From: CALLPQ01 sp039819545
Lineage (GTDB): Bacteria > Pseudomonadota > Alphaproteobacteria > Caulobacterales > Parvularculaceae
DNA length: 57,749 bases
NCBI GenBank assembly: GCA_039819545.1
Contig: JBCBRS010000017.1
Location: 1-57,749, forward strand
Direction of reading: 5' to 3'
Position 1 is the first letter of the stretch. Each line of letters starts with the position of its first letter. Below the pieces are notes generated by a model, which worked only from the letters and a program-made list of their open reading frames with translations, ran no database searches and had not been told where the DNA came from. Both the position numbers and the translations under genes were made by a program. This document shows, piece by piece, positions 36,498 to 45,555 of the stretch.

Positions 36498-36621
36498 TAG
36501 ATAGGTCCTTCTTTGCTAAGCAAGGTTCAGTGATCACGGCGACGCCCCTGTAAATTCTGCCCGAAGGCCAGATAAAACGCAGAGACGATGCCATTGTCTG
36601 TGGAGCCGATTGGCCTCCACA
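36498..36621 (-). promoter_or_regulatory. ROSE-like RNA thermometer in the hsp20 leader
   Basis: The leader of about 124 bases ends with CCUUGCUUAGCAAAGAAGG (36507-36525, complement). CCUU pairs with AAGG of the ribosome site and CUU with AAG, leaving one bulged G. This matches the U-U/C-G-C-U anti-ribosome-site hairpin that defines ROSE elements in alphaproteobacteria. Upstream stems include TCTG/CAGA and GGCG/CGCC, and a strong stem at the 5' end. At low temperature the hairpin would hide the AAGGA, 8 bases before the ATG. Pairing is seen by eye; function is inferred. Confidence 0.65.
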
Positions 36622-36625
36622 GACA
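36595..36625. other. Perfect 11-bp inverted repeat at the hsp20 transcript start
   Basis: TGTCTGTGGAG and CTCCACAGACA around a 9-base loop. The predicted hsp20 transcript begins inside its outer arm, so most of the stem would form the 5' end of the mRNA, where it could protect the message. It has no T-run, so a terminator is unlikely. A repressor-binding dyad is an alternative. Confidence 0.55.
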
Positions 36626-36627
36626 GG

Positions 36628-36656
36628 ATATTGGAAGGGATTATCGGGGTTTCAAG
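36628..36656 (-). promoter_or_regulatory. RpoH (sigma-32) type promoter of hsp20
   Basis: On the complement, CTTGAAA (36650-36656), a 15-base spacer and CCAATAT (36628-36634). These fit the heat-shock sigma factor consensus (CTTGAAA and CCCCAT/CCTAT-like -10). Transcription would start near 36621, giving the leader that contains the ROSE-like hairpin. Confidence 0.65.
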
Positions 36657-36724
36657 GGCCTGCCATCTGGACGGCAATCAGGAACATGCTATTCCTGCGG
36701 CTCCCAACACGATCGGAGTTTTCC

Positions 36725-37681
36725 ATGACCGCTTTTCGTCCTTTTTCTGCCCGTTCTCGCCTGTTGAGCGCGCTCGCCGGCGCCCTGCTTTTATCCGCAT
36801 GCGGCGGTGAAACTGCAGATCCTTCAGGAACCGGCGAAACAGCGGCGCGCGCGCCGGAGAGTCAGTCAGCCCCAAGGGCGGCGCCAACGCCAGCTGAAGC
36901 CAGCGCCGCCACCCTCGACGCGGTGATCGCCGGGCCACAGCGCGGTGATGGGCACGCGGCGCGCGACCAATATCGCCACCCGAAAGAAACCTTGAGCTTT
37001 TTCGGGCTTGAACCGGACATGACCGTAGTGGAGATGTCTCCGGGCGGAGGCTGGTACACCCGCATCATCGCGCCCTACCTCGCCAGCGGGAACGGTCAGT
37101 ATATCGCCCTGCAACCAAACCCGGGTGACAACCAGCGCCGCATCGACCGTCTTGAAGCGTTCAAGAACACGTTCAGCGGTACCGAGACTTTTGGCACCGT
37201 ATCCGTGGCGCTCCTCGGTGCAGGCGGGTCAGACATCGAGCCCGGCTCCGCTGACATGGTCCTCACCTTTCGGAATGTGCATAACTGGATGGGTGGTCAA
37301 ACCACCGATGCGGTTTTTGCGAGCTTTTATGATGCGCTGAAACCGGGCGGTGTCCTCGGCGTTGTGGAGCATCGCGGTGACCCCGATAAAGAGCAGGACC
37401 CGCGCGGGCGCACCGGTTATGTGCGCGAAGACGTGGTGATCGCCATGGCGCAAAAGGCTGGCTTTGTGGTTGATGCAACCTCCGAAATCAATGCGAACCC
37501 AAAAGATGATCGCGACCACCCGTTTGGGGTATGGACCCTGAAACCGGTCCGCAGATCCTCACAAACCGGTGCCCCGGACCCGGAGTTTGACCGTGCCGGC
37601 TATGACGCGATTGGCGAGAGTGATCGCATGACCATTCGCTTTCGCAAGCCACTGGATGATGACGGCGCGCTGCTGGAGTAG
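36725..37681 (+). CDS. Predicted methyltransferase-like lipoprotein (COG4798 type)
   Basis: The ATG at 36725 gives a signal peptide ending in a lipobox (LLLSAC); 318 residues. After an Ala/Pro linker comes a Rossmann-like domain, VVEMSPGGGWYTRIIAPYL and a later PGGVLGVVEHRG, resembling S-adenosylmethionine-dependent methyltransferases. The motif-I glycine run is altered (EMSPGGG). A periplasmic lipid-anchored methyltransferase would have no obvious SAM supply, so the true activity is uncertain. Divergent from the hsp20 gene; the SCP2-like gene follows closely. Confidence 0.8.
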   Translation: MTAFRPFSARSRLLSALAGALLLSACGGETADPSGTGETAARAPESQSAPRAAPTPAEASAATLDAVIAGPQRGDGHAARDQYRHPKETLSFFGLEPDMTVVEMSPGGGWYTRIIAPYLASGNGQYIALQPNPGDNQRRIDRLEAFKNTFSGTETFGTVSVALLGAGGSDIEPGSADMVLTFRNVHNWMGGQTTDAVFASFYDALKPGGVLGVVEHRGDPDKEQDPRGRTGYVREDVVIAMAQKAGFVVDATSEINANPKDDRDHPFGVWTLKPVRRSSQTGAPDPEFDRAGYDAIGESDRMTIRFRKPLDDDGALLE

Positions 37682-37709
37682 GACCACAGAGCCCGTGGGC
37701 CAAAGCCCC

Positions 37710-38120
37710 ATGACCGATGGCCAGACCAATCCCGGCGACGTGCAGCCTGTTCACGCGTTGCGAAACGACGCGGCCAATTGCTTTACGGCTCCCTTTGACG
37801 GGCTGCTGACGATTATCTGCCATGGCGAAAAACCATTTCGTCCGGGTACGGACACGAGAGATACCACGCCGTTCTGCACCCTCGTGATCGATGGCCACCA
37901 GACACCGCCCGTCGTTACCATCCGGGAGCATGGGCAAACGGATGACGACCCACAACCCGGCAAGCTTACCTGGCGCGTAAGCCGCGAGGTTTTACAGCGT
38001 ATCTTTCTGGGTGATCGTCAATTGAGCGGGGCCTTTATCGCCGGCCGGCTTTTGATCAGCGGAGATATGGCCGTCATGGCGCGCCTGCGCCTGAGTGACC
38101 GGATAGACCGGACCGGTTAG
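37710..38120 (+). CDS. SCP2-like sterol/lipid carrier domain protein
   Basis: 136 residues from the ATG at 37710; the frame is open into the preceding gene. The C-terminal half (WRVSREVLQRIFLGDRQLSG, then GRLLISGDMAVMARL) has the pattern of an SCP2 fold, where the last strand and helix line a hydrophobic pocket. The N-terminal part is less familiar. It lies 28 bases after the methyltransferase-like gene and 10 bases before the lysophospholipase-like gene, which suggests a lipid-related set of three. Confidence 0.6.
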   Translation: MTDGQTNPGDVQPVHALRNDAANCFTAPFDGLLTIICHGEKPFRPGTDTRDTTPFCTLVIDGHQTPPVVTIREHGQTDDDPQPGKLTWRVSREVLQRIFLGDRQLSGAFIAGRLLISGDMAVMARLRLSDRIDRTG

Positions 38121-38130
38121 GAACTTGCAA

Positions 38131-39153
38131 ATGACGCGAACGCCCGCAGAATTTATCACAATTCCAGAAAACCCTGTACCGCCGGGGGCAGACTGTTTTA
38201 CGCTCGACCGAGGCGACGGGCACTTTGCGCGGGTTGCCGTTTTTCCGTGTCCTGACCATAAACCTGCGCGCGGCGCCATCACGCTCGTCACGGGACGCTC
38301 CGAATTCATTGAAAAATATTTTGAGGTGATTGGCGATCTTCATCAGCGCGGGTTAAACGTCGTTGTAATGGATTGGCGTGGGCAGGGGCTCTCCTCGCGC
38401 TATCTCGACGACCGCTACAAGGGTCATGTGGCAAGCTTTGATGATTTTGTGAGTGATCTCCGGCTTGTTCTGCATACGGTTACAAAGGAGACATTTGCGG
38501 GTCCCTATCTTCTCCTGAGCCATTCCATGGGCGGCGTCCCAGCCCTGCAACTGCTTGGTCGTGGCGCTTTGACCGCTGATGGAGAGCAAGTGGGTACCCA
38601 GACTGAAGCCCATGATCCCTTCATTGACGAAATCGCCGGGGCCATCCTTGTTGCGCCCATGACGCATTTTTTTCCCGGACAAATGAAACGCGATTACGTG
38701 CGATTGCTTACGAAGGCGGCGGTAGCCGCAGGCTTTGCCAACCGCCAATTGCTGGGCGTTAAGGAACACTCGCTCTCTTTTGAGGGCAATGTTCTGACCT
38801 CGGACGCAAAGCGCCATGCCCGGTTCAAAGCCCTGCAGGATGCAAAACCGGAGGCCATGATCTTCTCGCCCACCTATGGATGGCTCAACGCGGCAACGAC
38901 GGCCATTGAAGAAATCCATAGCGATACCTTCAAAGACAAGATGCGCACGCCTGTGATGATCGTATCGGCGGAAAATGATATGCTGATCGACGCGGGCGAC
39001 CACCGCCAACTTGCCCAATGGCATCCCAATATCACCTGCGTGACCGTGAAAGGGGCCATGCACGAGATATTGATGGAAGACGATCATTACCGTGATCAAT
39101 TCTGGGAGATTTTTGACACGTTCGTGGAAGAACGGCTCGCCGCAACGCCCTGA
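38131..39153 (+). CDS. Alpha/beta hydrolase, lysophospholipase (PldB-like)
   Basis: The ATG at 38131 follows AGGA; a TTG two codons earlier is an alternative. 340 residues: HGW-type region replaced by VTGRSEFIEKYFEV, DWRGQGLSSR, nucleophile elbow SHSMGG, late Asp in SAENDMLID and His in VKGAMHEILME. This arrangement is that of COG2267 lysophospholipases/monoacylglycerol lipases. It probably hydrolyses lysophospholipids or monoglycerides. Last gene of the rightward set; convergent with the exopolysaccharide locus. Confidence 0.9.
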   Translation: MTRTPAEFITIPENPVPPGADCFTLDRGDGHFARVAVFPCPDHKPARGAITLVTGRSEFIEKYFEVIGDLHQRGLNVVVMDWRGQGLSSRYLDDRYKGHVASFDDFVSDLRLVLHTVTKETFAGPYLLLSHSMGGVPALQLLGRGALTADGEQVGTQTEAHDPFIDEIAGAILVAPMTHFFPGQMKRDYVRLLTKAAVAAGFANRQLLGVKEHSLSFEGNVLTSDAKRHARFKALQDAKPEAMIFSPTYGWLNAATTAIEEIHSDTFKDKMRTPVMIVSAENDMLIDAGDHRQLAQWHPNITCVTVKGAMHEILMEDDHYRDQFWEIFDTFVEERLAATP

Positions 39154-39167
39154 TGGCGAGCTTGTGT

Positions 39168-40403
39168 TTACGCGTGATCAAACCGAGCCGTGACCGTTGC
39201 GAGGGCATCGTCAACAGCGCTTAGGGCTGACGTCCAGCTGTGCTGGGCTTTCACATAGCGCCGCGCCGCCATACCCATCGTCTTTGCTTTTTCAGGATTA
39301 CTCAGCAGCGTGTGGATTGCCGCCGCCATGGCGTCGACATCGGCGGTTTTTACAAAATGACGTTGATCCTGCGCATCAATCCCCTCCGCCGCCGCAGTTG
39401 ACACGACAACCGGACGGGCCATGGCCATGGCCTCCAGCACCTTGTTTTGCAAACCCCTGCCAATCTGCAGTGGAGCAACCACGAGCGCGGCATTGGCAAT
39501 CCAGGGCCGCACATCGGGCACCCGTCCGGTCACCACAATCGCGGGATCATCAGCCAACTGACGCACTGCCGCCACCGGGTTTGCGCCCACGATTGAAAAA
39601 GTAACGCCAGTATGCTGCGTTTTGATCAGGGGCCAGACGGTTTTTGCAAACCAGGTCACAGCCTCCACATTCGGTGCATAATCCATGGCCCCCACGAACA
39701 CGATAGAGGGCCCGGGCCCTGTCTCTTCCAGGGGCACGAACGCAGCGCCGGGATCAAAGAACGCGGTATCAACACCATTCCTGAATACAGAGACAGGTTT
39801 TTCCAGCGTTTGTCCCGCGCCAAAGAGGGCCGCCTCGCTTGACGTAATCGCGAAGGAAGCCGCAGCGTCATTGATCAGGGCGGTCTCTGCCTTGCGTACC
39901 GTCTTAGCCTCGCGCGCGTAAACCCGCGCCATCACCGGGTTCGTGTGAGCGCGTGCATAGGCATCCCATTTTTCAGAATCGCAATCACAAAAATCAATCA
40001 GGGTGGGGATCGCCCTTGCCGTGGGTATCAAAAAAGGCGCCATGGCCGACGAGAAAGCGAGCTGCGCGCGCGGGCGGTGCTCGCGGTGCACTTGCGCAAT
40101 AAAATTGCGTAAGGGGCGGCTATCATAATACGCAAAAGAAAGCGGCCGCCCGTCCAATAGTCCACGCGCGGACACGAGCATGCGCCAACGCGGATCAAGG
40201 GGCAAACAGCAATGACTGGCCGTCACCGCCGCAATCTGATCCACATAATACGCATCATAAGGATCATCTATAAAGCAGCCGAGGTGTACCCGCCAATTGT
40301 CACTAAGATGACGCAGAAGATGCCAGGAGCGGATCTTATCGCCCTTGTTGGGCGGATAAGGGATCCGGTGGGCCAGAAACAGAAGATCGGCGCGCACCGT
40401 CAT
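39168..40403 (-). CDS. Glycosyltransferase, XrtA/PEP-CTERM-associated (TIGR03087-like)
   Basis: The ATG at 40403 overlaps the FemAB stop by 4 bases and starts the family N-terminus (LLFLAHRIPYPPNKGDKIRS). 411 residues, GT-B fold; the C-terminal donor domain shows VFVGAMDYAPNVEA and a late QIGRGLQNKVLEAMAMARPVV. Members of this family occur almost only in exosortase-linked exopolysaccharide loci. It transfers a sugar during repeat-unit assembly at the inner membrane; sugar specificity is not readable. Last gene of the long leftward cluster. Confidence 0.9.
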   Translation of the reverse strand: MTVRADLLFLAHRIPYPPNKGDKIRSWHLLRHLSDNWRVHLGCFIDDPYDAYYVDQIAAVTASHCCLPLDPRWRMLVSARGLLDGRPLSFAYYDSRPLRNFIAQVHREHRPRAQLAFSSAMAPFLIPTARAIPTLIDFCDCDSEKWDAYARAHTNPVMARVYAREAKTVRKAETALINDAAASFAITSSEAALFGAGQTLEKPVSVFRNGVDTAFFDPGAAFVPLEETGPGPSIVFVGAMDYAPNVEAVTWFAKTVWPLIKTQHTGVTFSIVGANPVAAVRQLADDPAIVVTGRVPDVRPWIANAALVVAPLQIGRGLQNKVLEAMAMARPVVVSTAAAEGIDAQDQRHFVKTADVDAMAAAIHTLLSNPEKAKTMGMAARRYVKAQHSWTSALSAVDDALATVTARFDHA

Positions 40404-41455
40404 GCGAAATGCCGGGCAAGAAGTGAGCCGCCAAAGGTCGCCACGGGTAACGGCAAACGCTGCCACAAGCGAGAGGCAAGGGCATATTTCGGATTGCTCA
40501 CATTGATTTGCGGCACCTCGGTCGCGTGTACAAGACCATAGAGATAGGTCAGGGGTTCCGGGGTGATCCCCCATGTTTTTTTATACCCGAAGGAGCCGCT
40601 ATCGATTTTGCTGCGCCCAAAGTCAAAGAGGGTCAGGCCTTTTTCCTGTGCCCGGCACAACTGATGCCAGTAAACAAGGTCAAAGGCTCGCAAGGCACGC
40701 GCCTGCGGCACTGCTCCCACATAGTAAGGCAAAATTTCGTTCCGAAACTGAAAACTGAGGAGCGAGACGACCGGTCTTTTCTTGTGCAGGATTGTCGTGA
40801 AAGCAATAGCATCACGAAATTCCGTACAAAGCGTATCGAGAAACCGGGAAGGGAAAACCGGGGTGCCCAACGTATGGAGGGATGCCCGGTACAAGGTCAG
40901 GAAACGTTTAGCATCGCCCTGCTCACAGATTTGCAGCGCACCCTCATCAAGGAGCGCCAGCGATTTGCGGATTTCAGCGCGCCGTTTGCGGGGGACGATT
41001 TTTAACAGATCAACATCAGCGCCCGGAATGTTGAGACAAAACCCCGCGTGAAAACCGGACCGTGCATGCCAGGCCTCACCGCTCTGCGGTGGACCACCGT
41101 GGCCACCACGCAATTCCACAAAGTTTACGCCAAGGTCCGCCCCACGGGCCAGCGCCGCAGCGCCAAGCGCCTCGGCAACCTTTTCATCATCCGCCAGAAT
41201 ACCGCCGCCTACCGTAAAGGCCGTGGAAATCAGCGCTTTACCCGTCAGGGGACTGTTGACGAAAGTTAGAGGCACAAGCCCGGCAATTTCCTGACCACGC
41301 CGGGCGATGAGAGAGGGGCTTGCATATCCGTAAGCCGATGCAATAACGCGCGCCCAGCCGGAGCGATGGAAAAACGTTGCTGCCGGATTTTCCTGCACAT
41401 AGGCATCCCACGCCGCTGCGTCTTTTTCGGTTGCTTCCTCAATGGTGATTGTCAC
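40400..41455 (-). CDS. FemAB-like GNAT-fold protein, XrtA/PEP-CTERM-associated
   Basis: 351 residues. N-terminal WDAYVQENPAATFFHRSGW and C-terminal PYYVGAVPQARALRAFDLVY, FDFGRSKIDSGSFGYKKTWG match the FemAB-related acetyltransferase-like family found in exosortase-linked polysaccharide loci. FemAB proteins transfer amino acids to peptidoglycan precursors; this branch probably modifies a sugar or polysaccharide with an acyl or aminoacyl group. Overlaps the following glycosyltransferase gene, so translation is coupled. Confidence 0.9.
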   Translation of the reverse strand: MTITIEEATEKDAAAWDAYVQENPAATFFHRSGWARVIASAYGYASPSLIARRGQEIAGLVPLTFVNSPLTGKALISTAFTVGGGILADDEKVAEALGAAALARGADLGVNFVELRGGHGGPPQSGEAWHARSGFHAGFCLNIPGADVDLLKIVPRKRRAEIRKSLALLDEGALQICEQGDAKRFLTLYRASLHTLGTPVFPSRFLDTLCTEFRDAIAFTTILHKKRPVVSLLSFQFRNEILPYYVGAVPQARALRAFDLVYWHQLCRAQEKGLTLFDFGRSKIDSGSFGYKKTWGITPEPLTYLYGLVHATEVPQINVSNPKYALASRLWQRLPLPVATFGGSLLARHFA

Positions 41456-41501
41456 AACGATACCGTCCCGCCCCGGATCATGACCAAAGCGCCTTGATCG
41501 T

Positions 41502-42416
41502 TCAGGCCGTCGCCGATGCCAGGCGCGGCTGAAGAATATGATCTATCCGATCCCAGGAAAAATCAGTGAGCAGACGATGTAATTTTCCTTCCATGGCGGC
41601 GAGGTTGAGATAATGCCGGACCCGGGATTTGAGGGGTGCGTTTCCAATACGCGGTTGATCCCGATCAATTTCCCACGGATGAAAATAAAAAATCAGATTT
41701 CCGTTATGTTGAGCGGCGGCCTGTCCAAACAAGCGTTTCGAAGCTGCGTACGGCATCGCCCGAAACCACCCGCCCCCGGCGCAGCTGACCCGGCGACCAA
41801 AAACCGTGGCGGTGGCTACGGGTGCCTCCACAAACGCCTCCCCGGCAATTGGGTGAAAGGCCGCTTGCGGGGCGTTTGGGTCGCCATAATGGTCATGGGC
41901 AATGGGATGGGTGCTCGAAGAATAGGCATACCCCGCGCCCACAAGTTCCTCATACGCAAAGGGGGTACGCTGATCAATAGAAAACCCCGCCGCCCGAAAT
42001 CCGCGTATGGGCACGCCGCCGATATCTTCAAGGATTGCCTTGGTTTTCGAGATATCATCGCGGAATTCACGGGCCGTCTGGTCAAAAACCTTGGTGTGAT
42101 CATAGCCGTGGCTGGCAAGTTCATGGCCGCGCGCAACGATGTCACGGATGAGCTGTGGGTCACGCTCGGCAACCCAGCCCAAAGTAAAAAATGTGCCCTT
42201 TACGGTTGACCGATCAAACAGGTCGAGAACAGCGCGGGTGCTATCGCCCACGCGCGGATCATAGTCATCCCAGGTGGCGCGGTCGACGACACTGGAAAAT
42301 CCCCAGACCTGATAATAATCCTCCACATCAACCGACAACCCATGGCACGGCGAACCCGCAGTCACCGCTTTGGGCCCCTCTTCAGACCCGCAAGACGTGT
42401 GTGCCAACACCGTCAT
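41502..42416 (-). CDS. Polysaccharide deacetylase, XrtA/PEP-CTERM-associated (DUF3473)
   Basis: 304 residues. Starts one base inside the ATPase stop (TAATG). The NodB-type fold shows the Asp in LSVDVEDYY, metal ligands in HELASHGYDHT, and RGFRAAGFSI. The C-terminal part contains the DUF3473-like YFHPWEIDRDQPRI. Members remove N- or O-acetyl groups from an exopolysaccharide. Position in the cluster between ATPase and FemAB genes is the usual one for XrtA loci. Confidence 0.94.
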   Translation of the reverse strand: MTVLAHTSCGSEEGPKAVTAGSPCHGLSVDVEDYYQVWGFSSVVDRATWDDYDPRVGDSTRAVLDLFDRSTVKGTFFTLGWVAERDPQLIRDIVARGHELASHGYDHTKVFDQTAREFRDDISKTKAILEDIGGVPIRGFRAAGFSIDQRTPFAYEELVGAGYAYSSSTHPIAHDHYGDPNAPQAAFHPIAGEAFVEAPVATATVFGRRVSCAGGGWFRAMPYAASKRLFGQAAAQHNGNLIFYFHPWEIDRDQPRIGNAPLKSRVRHYLNLAAMEGKLHRLLTDFSWDRIDHILQPRLASATA

Positions 42417-43753
42417 TATGGCTGACGACGCTGGCCATGGCGTCTGATCGCCCGCAACAGACCATCAGCGCGATCAAGGTGTTCAGTGAGTTGGATAACA
42501 TTATCTGTTTGCTGATCATCAAGCGCGGCGATCGCCTCATAAATCTCCCGATTGCCCCGATGAGCCTCGTGCAAATCCTGTCGTAAGGCGAGGATCTGAT
42601 CCATCACGGTTGCCGACCGTTTGGCCTGTTGGCCGGGGGCTGGCTTCACCACCGGCGGGGCAAGCTTGGTGTGCTCTTTATCGTCACTGTTGGCTGCCGG
42701 CGCCTGTTTCACAGATGGAGGTGGATATGGGGTGGCATGGCCGTTCGGTTGGGGCCCAGCGCCGGCCTTTTCCGCCGCAAGCACAGAAAGAGCCGTTGCC
42801 ACATCGGTCAGAGACGCAGGCGCCTGTTGGCGTTGTGGCGCGGGCGATTGCACCGCGTCTGAGTCTAAATCGCGGCTGGGGGCTGGAGCGTGCGCCCCAC
42901 CCGCGCCATTCGGTTGACGTCGCATGGCGCCGCTAGCGTCAGAGACTTCATGGGCAAGTTCGGCGGCAACAGTTGCCACCACACGGCTATTGATCAGGGT
43001 ACGGTCTTCCAAAGCACAAAAGAGGAGAAGCCGCGTGCACAAAGCATTGATCCGCCGGGGAACGCCGCCCGTGTGCGCGTGAATTGCATCAAAAGCTTCT
43101 TCGGTAAAAACCGGTTGCTCTGTCCTGCCCACAACCGACAGACGGTAATCGATATAGTCGCGGGTTTCTTCGCGGTCGAGGGCCTGGAGGTGGTAGGACG
43201 CGATGACCCGCTGGCGCAGCTGTTCCATATCAGCGCGCGCCAGCGTTTGGCGAAACTCCGGTTGGCCCACAAGAAAGACCTGAAACAGGGGCGTGCCACG
43301 GTGATTGATATTGGTGAGCATACGGAGCTCTTCAATCGTCTGGGAGGGCAGGTTTTGGGCTTCATCAACGACCAGCAGAACCCGGCGTCCGCGGTTTACA
43401 TTATCGAACAGGAAATCCTCAAACGCCTCAAGCTCAGCCGTACGCCCCGTCCCCGCCGGTTCAATCTGAAACGCAGACAAAACCTGCCCAAGAAGGTGTT
43501 CCGGCTCCACGCTGGAGGTTACAATATGCGCTGCGGATACGGCGCTTTCGTTAATCTGATCGAACATATGCTCAATCAGCAGGGACTTGCCGGCACCGAT
43601 TTCGCCAGTGATAACAATAAATCCTTCGGCCTGGCGCAGACCATAATGCAGGTATGCCATGGCCTTGGTATGGCTGGCGGACGAGAAGAAAAATTTTGTG
43701 TCCGGGCTCAGTTTGAACGGCTGTGCCGAAAACCCAAAATAATCCTCGATCAT
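42416..43753 (-). CDS. AAA ATPase, XrtA/PEP-CTERM-associated (ExeA/TIGR03015-like)
   Basis: 445 residues. Starts MIEDYFGFSAQPFKLSPD, as in the ExeA-like family; Walker A GEIGAGKS (50-57), Walker B LLVVDEAQNL (about 123-132). The conserved ATPase core ends near residue 270. It is followed by a long Pro/Ala/Gln-rich linker and a helical C-terminus (TEHLDRADGLLRAIRRHG). Likely an energising or regulatory factor for exopolysaccharide assembly; molecular role not established. Three bases separate it from the barrel gene. Confidence 0.93.
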   Translation of the reverse strand: MIEDYFGFSAQPFKLSPDTKFFFSSASHTKAMAYLHYGLRQAEGFIVITGEIGAGKSLLIEHMFDQINESAVSAAHIVTSSVEPEHLLGQVLSAFQIEPAGTGRTAELEAFEDFLFDNVNRGRRVLLVVDEAQNLPSQTIEELRMLTNINHRGTPLFQVFLVGQPEFRQTLARADMEQLRQRVIASYHLQALDREETRDYIDYRLSVVGRTEQPVFTEEAFDAIHAHTGGVPRRINALCTRLLLFCALEDRTLINSRVVATVAAELAHEVSDASGAMRRQPNGAGGAHAPAPSRDLDSDAVQSPAPQRQQAPASLTDVATALSVLAAEKAGAGPQPNGHATPYPPPSVKQAPAANSDDKEHTKLAPPVVKPAPGQQAKRSATVMDQILALRQDLHEAHRGNREIYEAIAALDDQQTDNVIQLTEHLDRADGLLRAIRRHGQRRQP

Positions 43754-43755
43754 AC

Positions 43756-45552
43756 CTAAAAATCCACAATGATGCCGGCGGTCACCGAATTTTCGTTAAA
43801 CTCAAGCTGTTCAATCGGTGAGAAGCGATCCGTACGCGAATATTGACCGAAAGCGCGCATCCGTGACGAGAATGCGTAATTCATCCCCACCGTACCGGAG
43901 AGGGTATGGCTAACCCCTTCCTGAGCCGCCAGGGCCGAACATTCCGTCACCGGATCAGAGTTGATCAGGAACGTGGGAATACCGAAATTCTGTGGATTAA
44001 CCACACAGTCATTCACATCAAACCCCGTATCGGAATAGCGATAGAGTGCATTGCCGTAGAGGGAGACCCGGCGGGAAAGATTGCGGGTATAATTCAGTGT
44101 GCTGGTCACATTTTGAAATTGGCGGAAGCCAAAGTCAGAGGACTGATAAATCGCGTTAAACGAGACAATGGATTTATCAAAGCTCCCGGTCAGGCCAGCA
44201 AAGGCGGTGTTTGTTGGTCCGATACCCGAAACCTGCGCATTGATTGAGCCACCCGTTGAGGTCAATTGCGTTGCCTGCTGAATAATGTTCCGCGGCGAAC
44301 CTTCACCGCCCTCGCGTAGCCGATCAGCAAAGGTCAACGTCGTACGGCCAAGTTGCGTTATTCGCTGGGAGTTTGCGAGCGCACGGGTCTGGAAGGTGCG
44401 CGTGGCCCCGGCAGTAAAGATAAACCGCCGGGAGATTTCATACCGGGCATCGGCCTGAATAAAATCATCGTCAAAGCGGCGACCATACTCCAACTGCAGT
44501 CGTGAGCGACGACCGGGCCGCGCAATAAACCCTGCCCGCCAGAAGACACCGGACAGATCCTCATCATTAAAGAAGGTGGTGCTATCATTTGTATCAATTT
44601 CATCATAGCCAATGGCACCGGATAGCGCGAATTTTGAAGTCAGACCATATTGCGCCTGCAGGGACACCGTACCCTGATCAAATGAGAATTCCGGAATAAT
44701 GTCGGAGCCCGTTTCGTCGGTGAGATTGCCATAGGCCGTGGTGATAAAGCGGAACCGGTCAAACAGATTGCCGCTTTCATATTGCAGGAGCGCTTCATGG
44801 CTGGTGGCATCGTTCAGAAACTCCAGACCATCGCCCGGGATCACCGCCCCCGTGGGGATAACCGCCGGATTAATATTGCTGTCATTGATAAAGACCTGCG
44901 AGTAGCGGTAGCGCGCCTCAACCGTCGATTGGTTTGGCAGCTGATGATAAAGATAGGGGCTGACCGCATAGGAGTTGACGGTTGCCCGGTCACCGCGCGC
45001 GGCGCTGGCGTTGGCCGAGAACGCCGCATTATCGCCCACAAGCTGACGTGATGAGCCGCCGGCCACATCAAAATAAAGATAGTTATCAACAATCGTCGCC
45101 GTCCCCGTCGCACCCACACTCTGGTTCAGGACAAGATCGTCATTTTCAACCAGATAAGAAAAATCAAGGTCGCCACTAAAGAGCGCGGTAAAGCGCGGTA
45201 GGCTGATGATCGCGTTGGCGGTCACGAGGTTAGACAGGATCGTCTGCCCCTGACGGAACGGATTATCATCACTCGTCACATTCCCGTCGGCGTCAAACTG
45301 GCGACCGGACACAAGATTGATATTATCCGTATACCCAACCCGCGGGCTAAGGCTGATGGAATACCCCAGAAAATCGGACTTCAGGCTCAAGGGCGGTTCC
45401 GGTGCCACCGCCTGAGCGAGGGCCGTATGCGCATAAACCGCACCGCCTGCCAGTATCACCACCCCGGTGATCCCTGCCGCCAGCGCGGAAAAGCGCCGTT
45501 TTTCAGGGGCAGATGCCGACGCAAAGACTTTTTTCCAAACTGATCCGACCAT
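43756..45552 (-). CDS. Outer-membrane beta-barrel protein, XrtA/PEP-CTERM EPS locus (TIGR03016-like)
   Basis: 598 residues. N-terminal cytoplasmic stretch and signal-type hydrophobic segment (about 22-47), then a mature region of alternating strands (YSISLSPRVGYTDNINLVSG and many similar aromatic-ended strands), ending ENSVTAGIIVDF with a terminal Phe typical of outer-membrane barrels. It probably forms the outer-membrane part of the exopolysaccharide export path. Located 3 bases after the tyrosine kinase gene. Confidence 0.9.
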   Translation of the reverse strand: MVGSVWKKVFASASAPEKRRFSALAAGITGVVILAGGAVYAHTALAQAVAPEPPLSLKSDFLGYSISLSPRVGYTDNINLVSGRQFDADGNVTSDDNPFRQGQTILSNLVTANAIISLPRFTALFSGDLDFSYLVENDDLVLNQSVGATGTATIVDNYLYFDVAGGSSRQLVGDNAAFSANASAARGDRATVNSYAVSPYLYHQLPNQSTVEARYRYSQVFINDSNINPAVIPTGAVIPGDGLEFLNDATSHEALLQYESGNLFDRFRFITTAYGNLTDETGSDIIPEFSFDQGTVSLQAQYGLTSKFALSGAIGYDEIDTNDSTTFFNDEDLSGVFWRAGFIARPGRRSRLQLEYGRRFDDDFIQADARYEISRRFIFTAGATRTFQTRALANSQRITQLGRTTLTFADRLREGGEGSPRNIIQQATQLTSTGGSINAQVSGIGPTNTAFAGLTGSFDKSIVSFNAIYQSSDFGFRQFQNVTSTLNYTRNLSRRVSLYGNALYRYSDTGFDVNDCVVNPQNFGIPTFLINSDPVTECSALAAQEGVSHTLSGTVGMNYAFSSRMRAFGQYSRTDRFSPIEQLEFNENSVTAGIIVDF

Positions 45553-45555
45553 GGC

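Noticed and set aside
35961..36500. Open frame of 179 codons opposite hsp20
   Set aside because: It runs from the element's open frame into the antisense of the well-supported Hsp20 gene and has no family match or start signal.
36595..36625. Terminator reading of the 11-bp inverted repeat
   Set aside because: No T-run on either strand, and it overlaps the predicted start of the hsp20 transcript between divergent genes.
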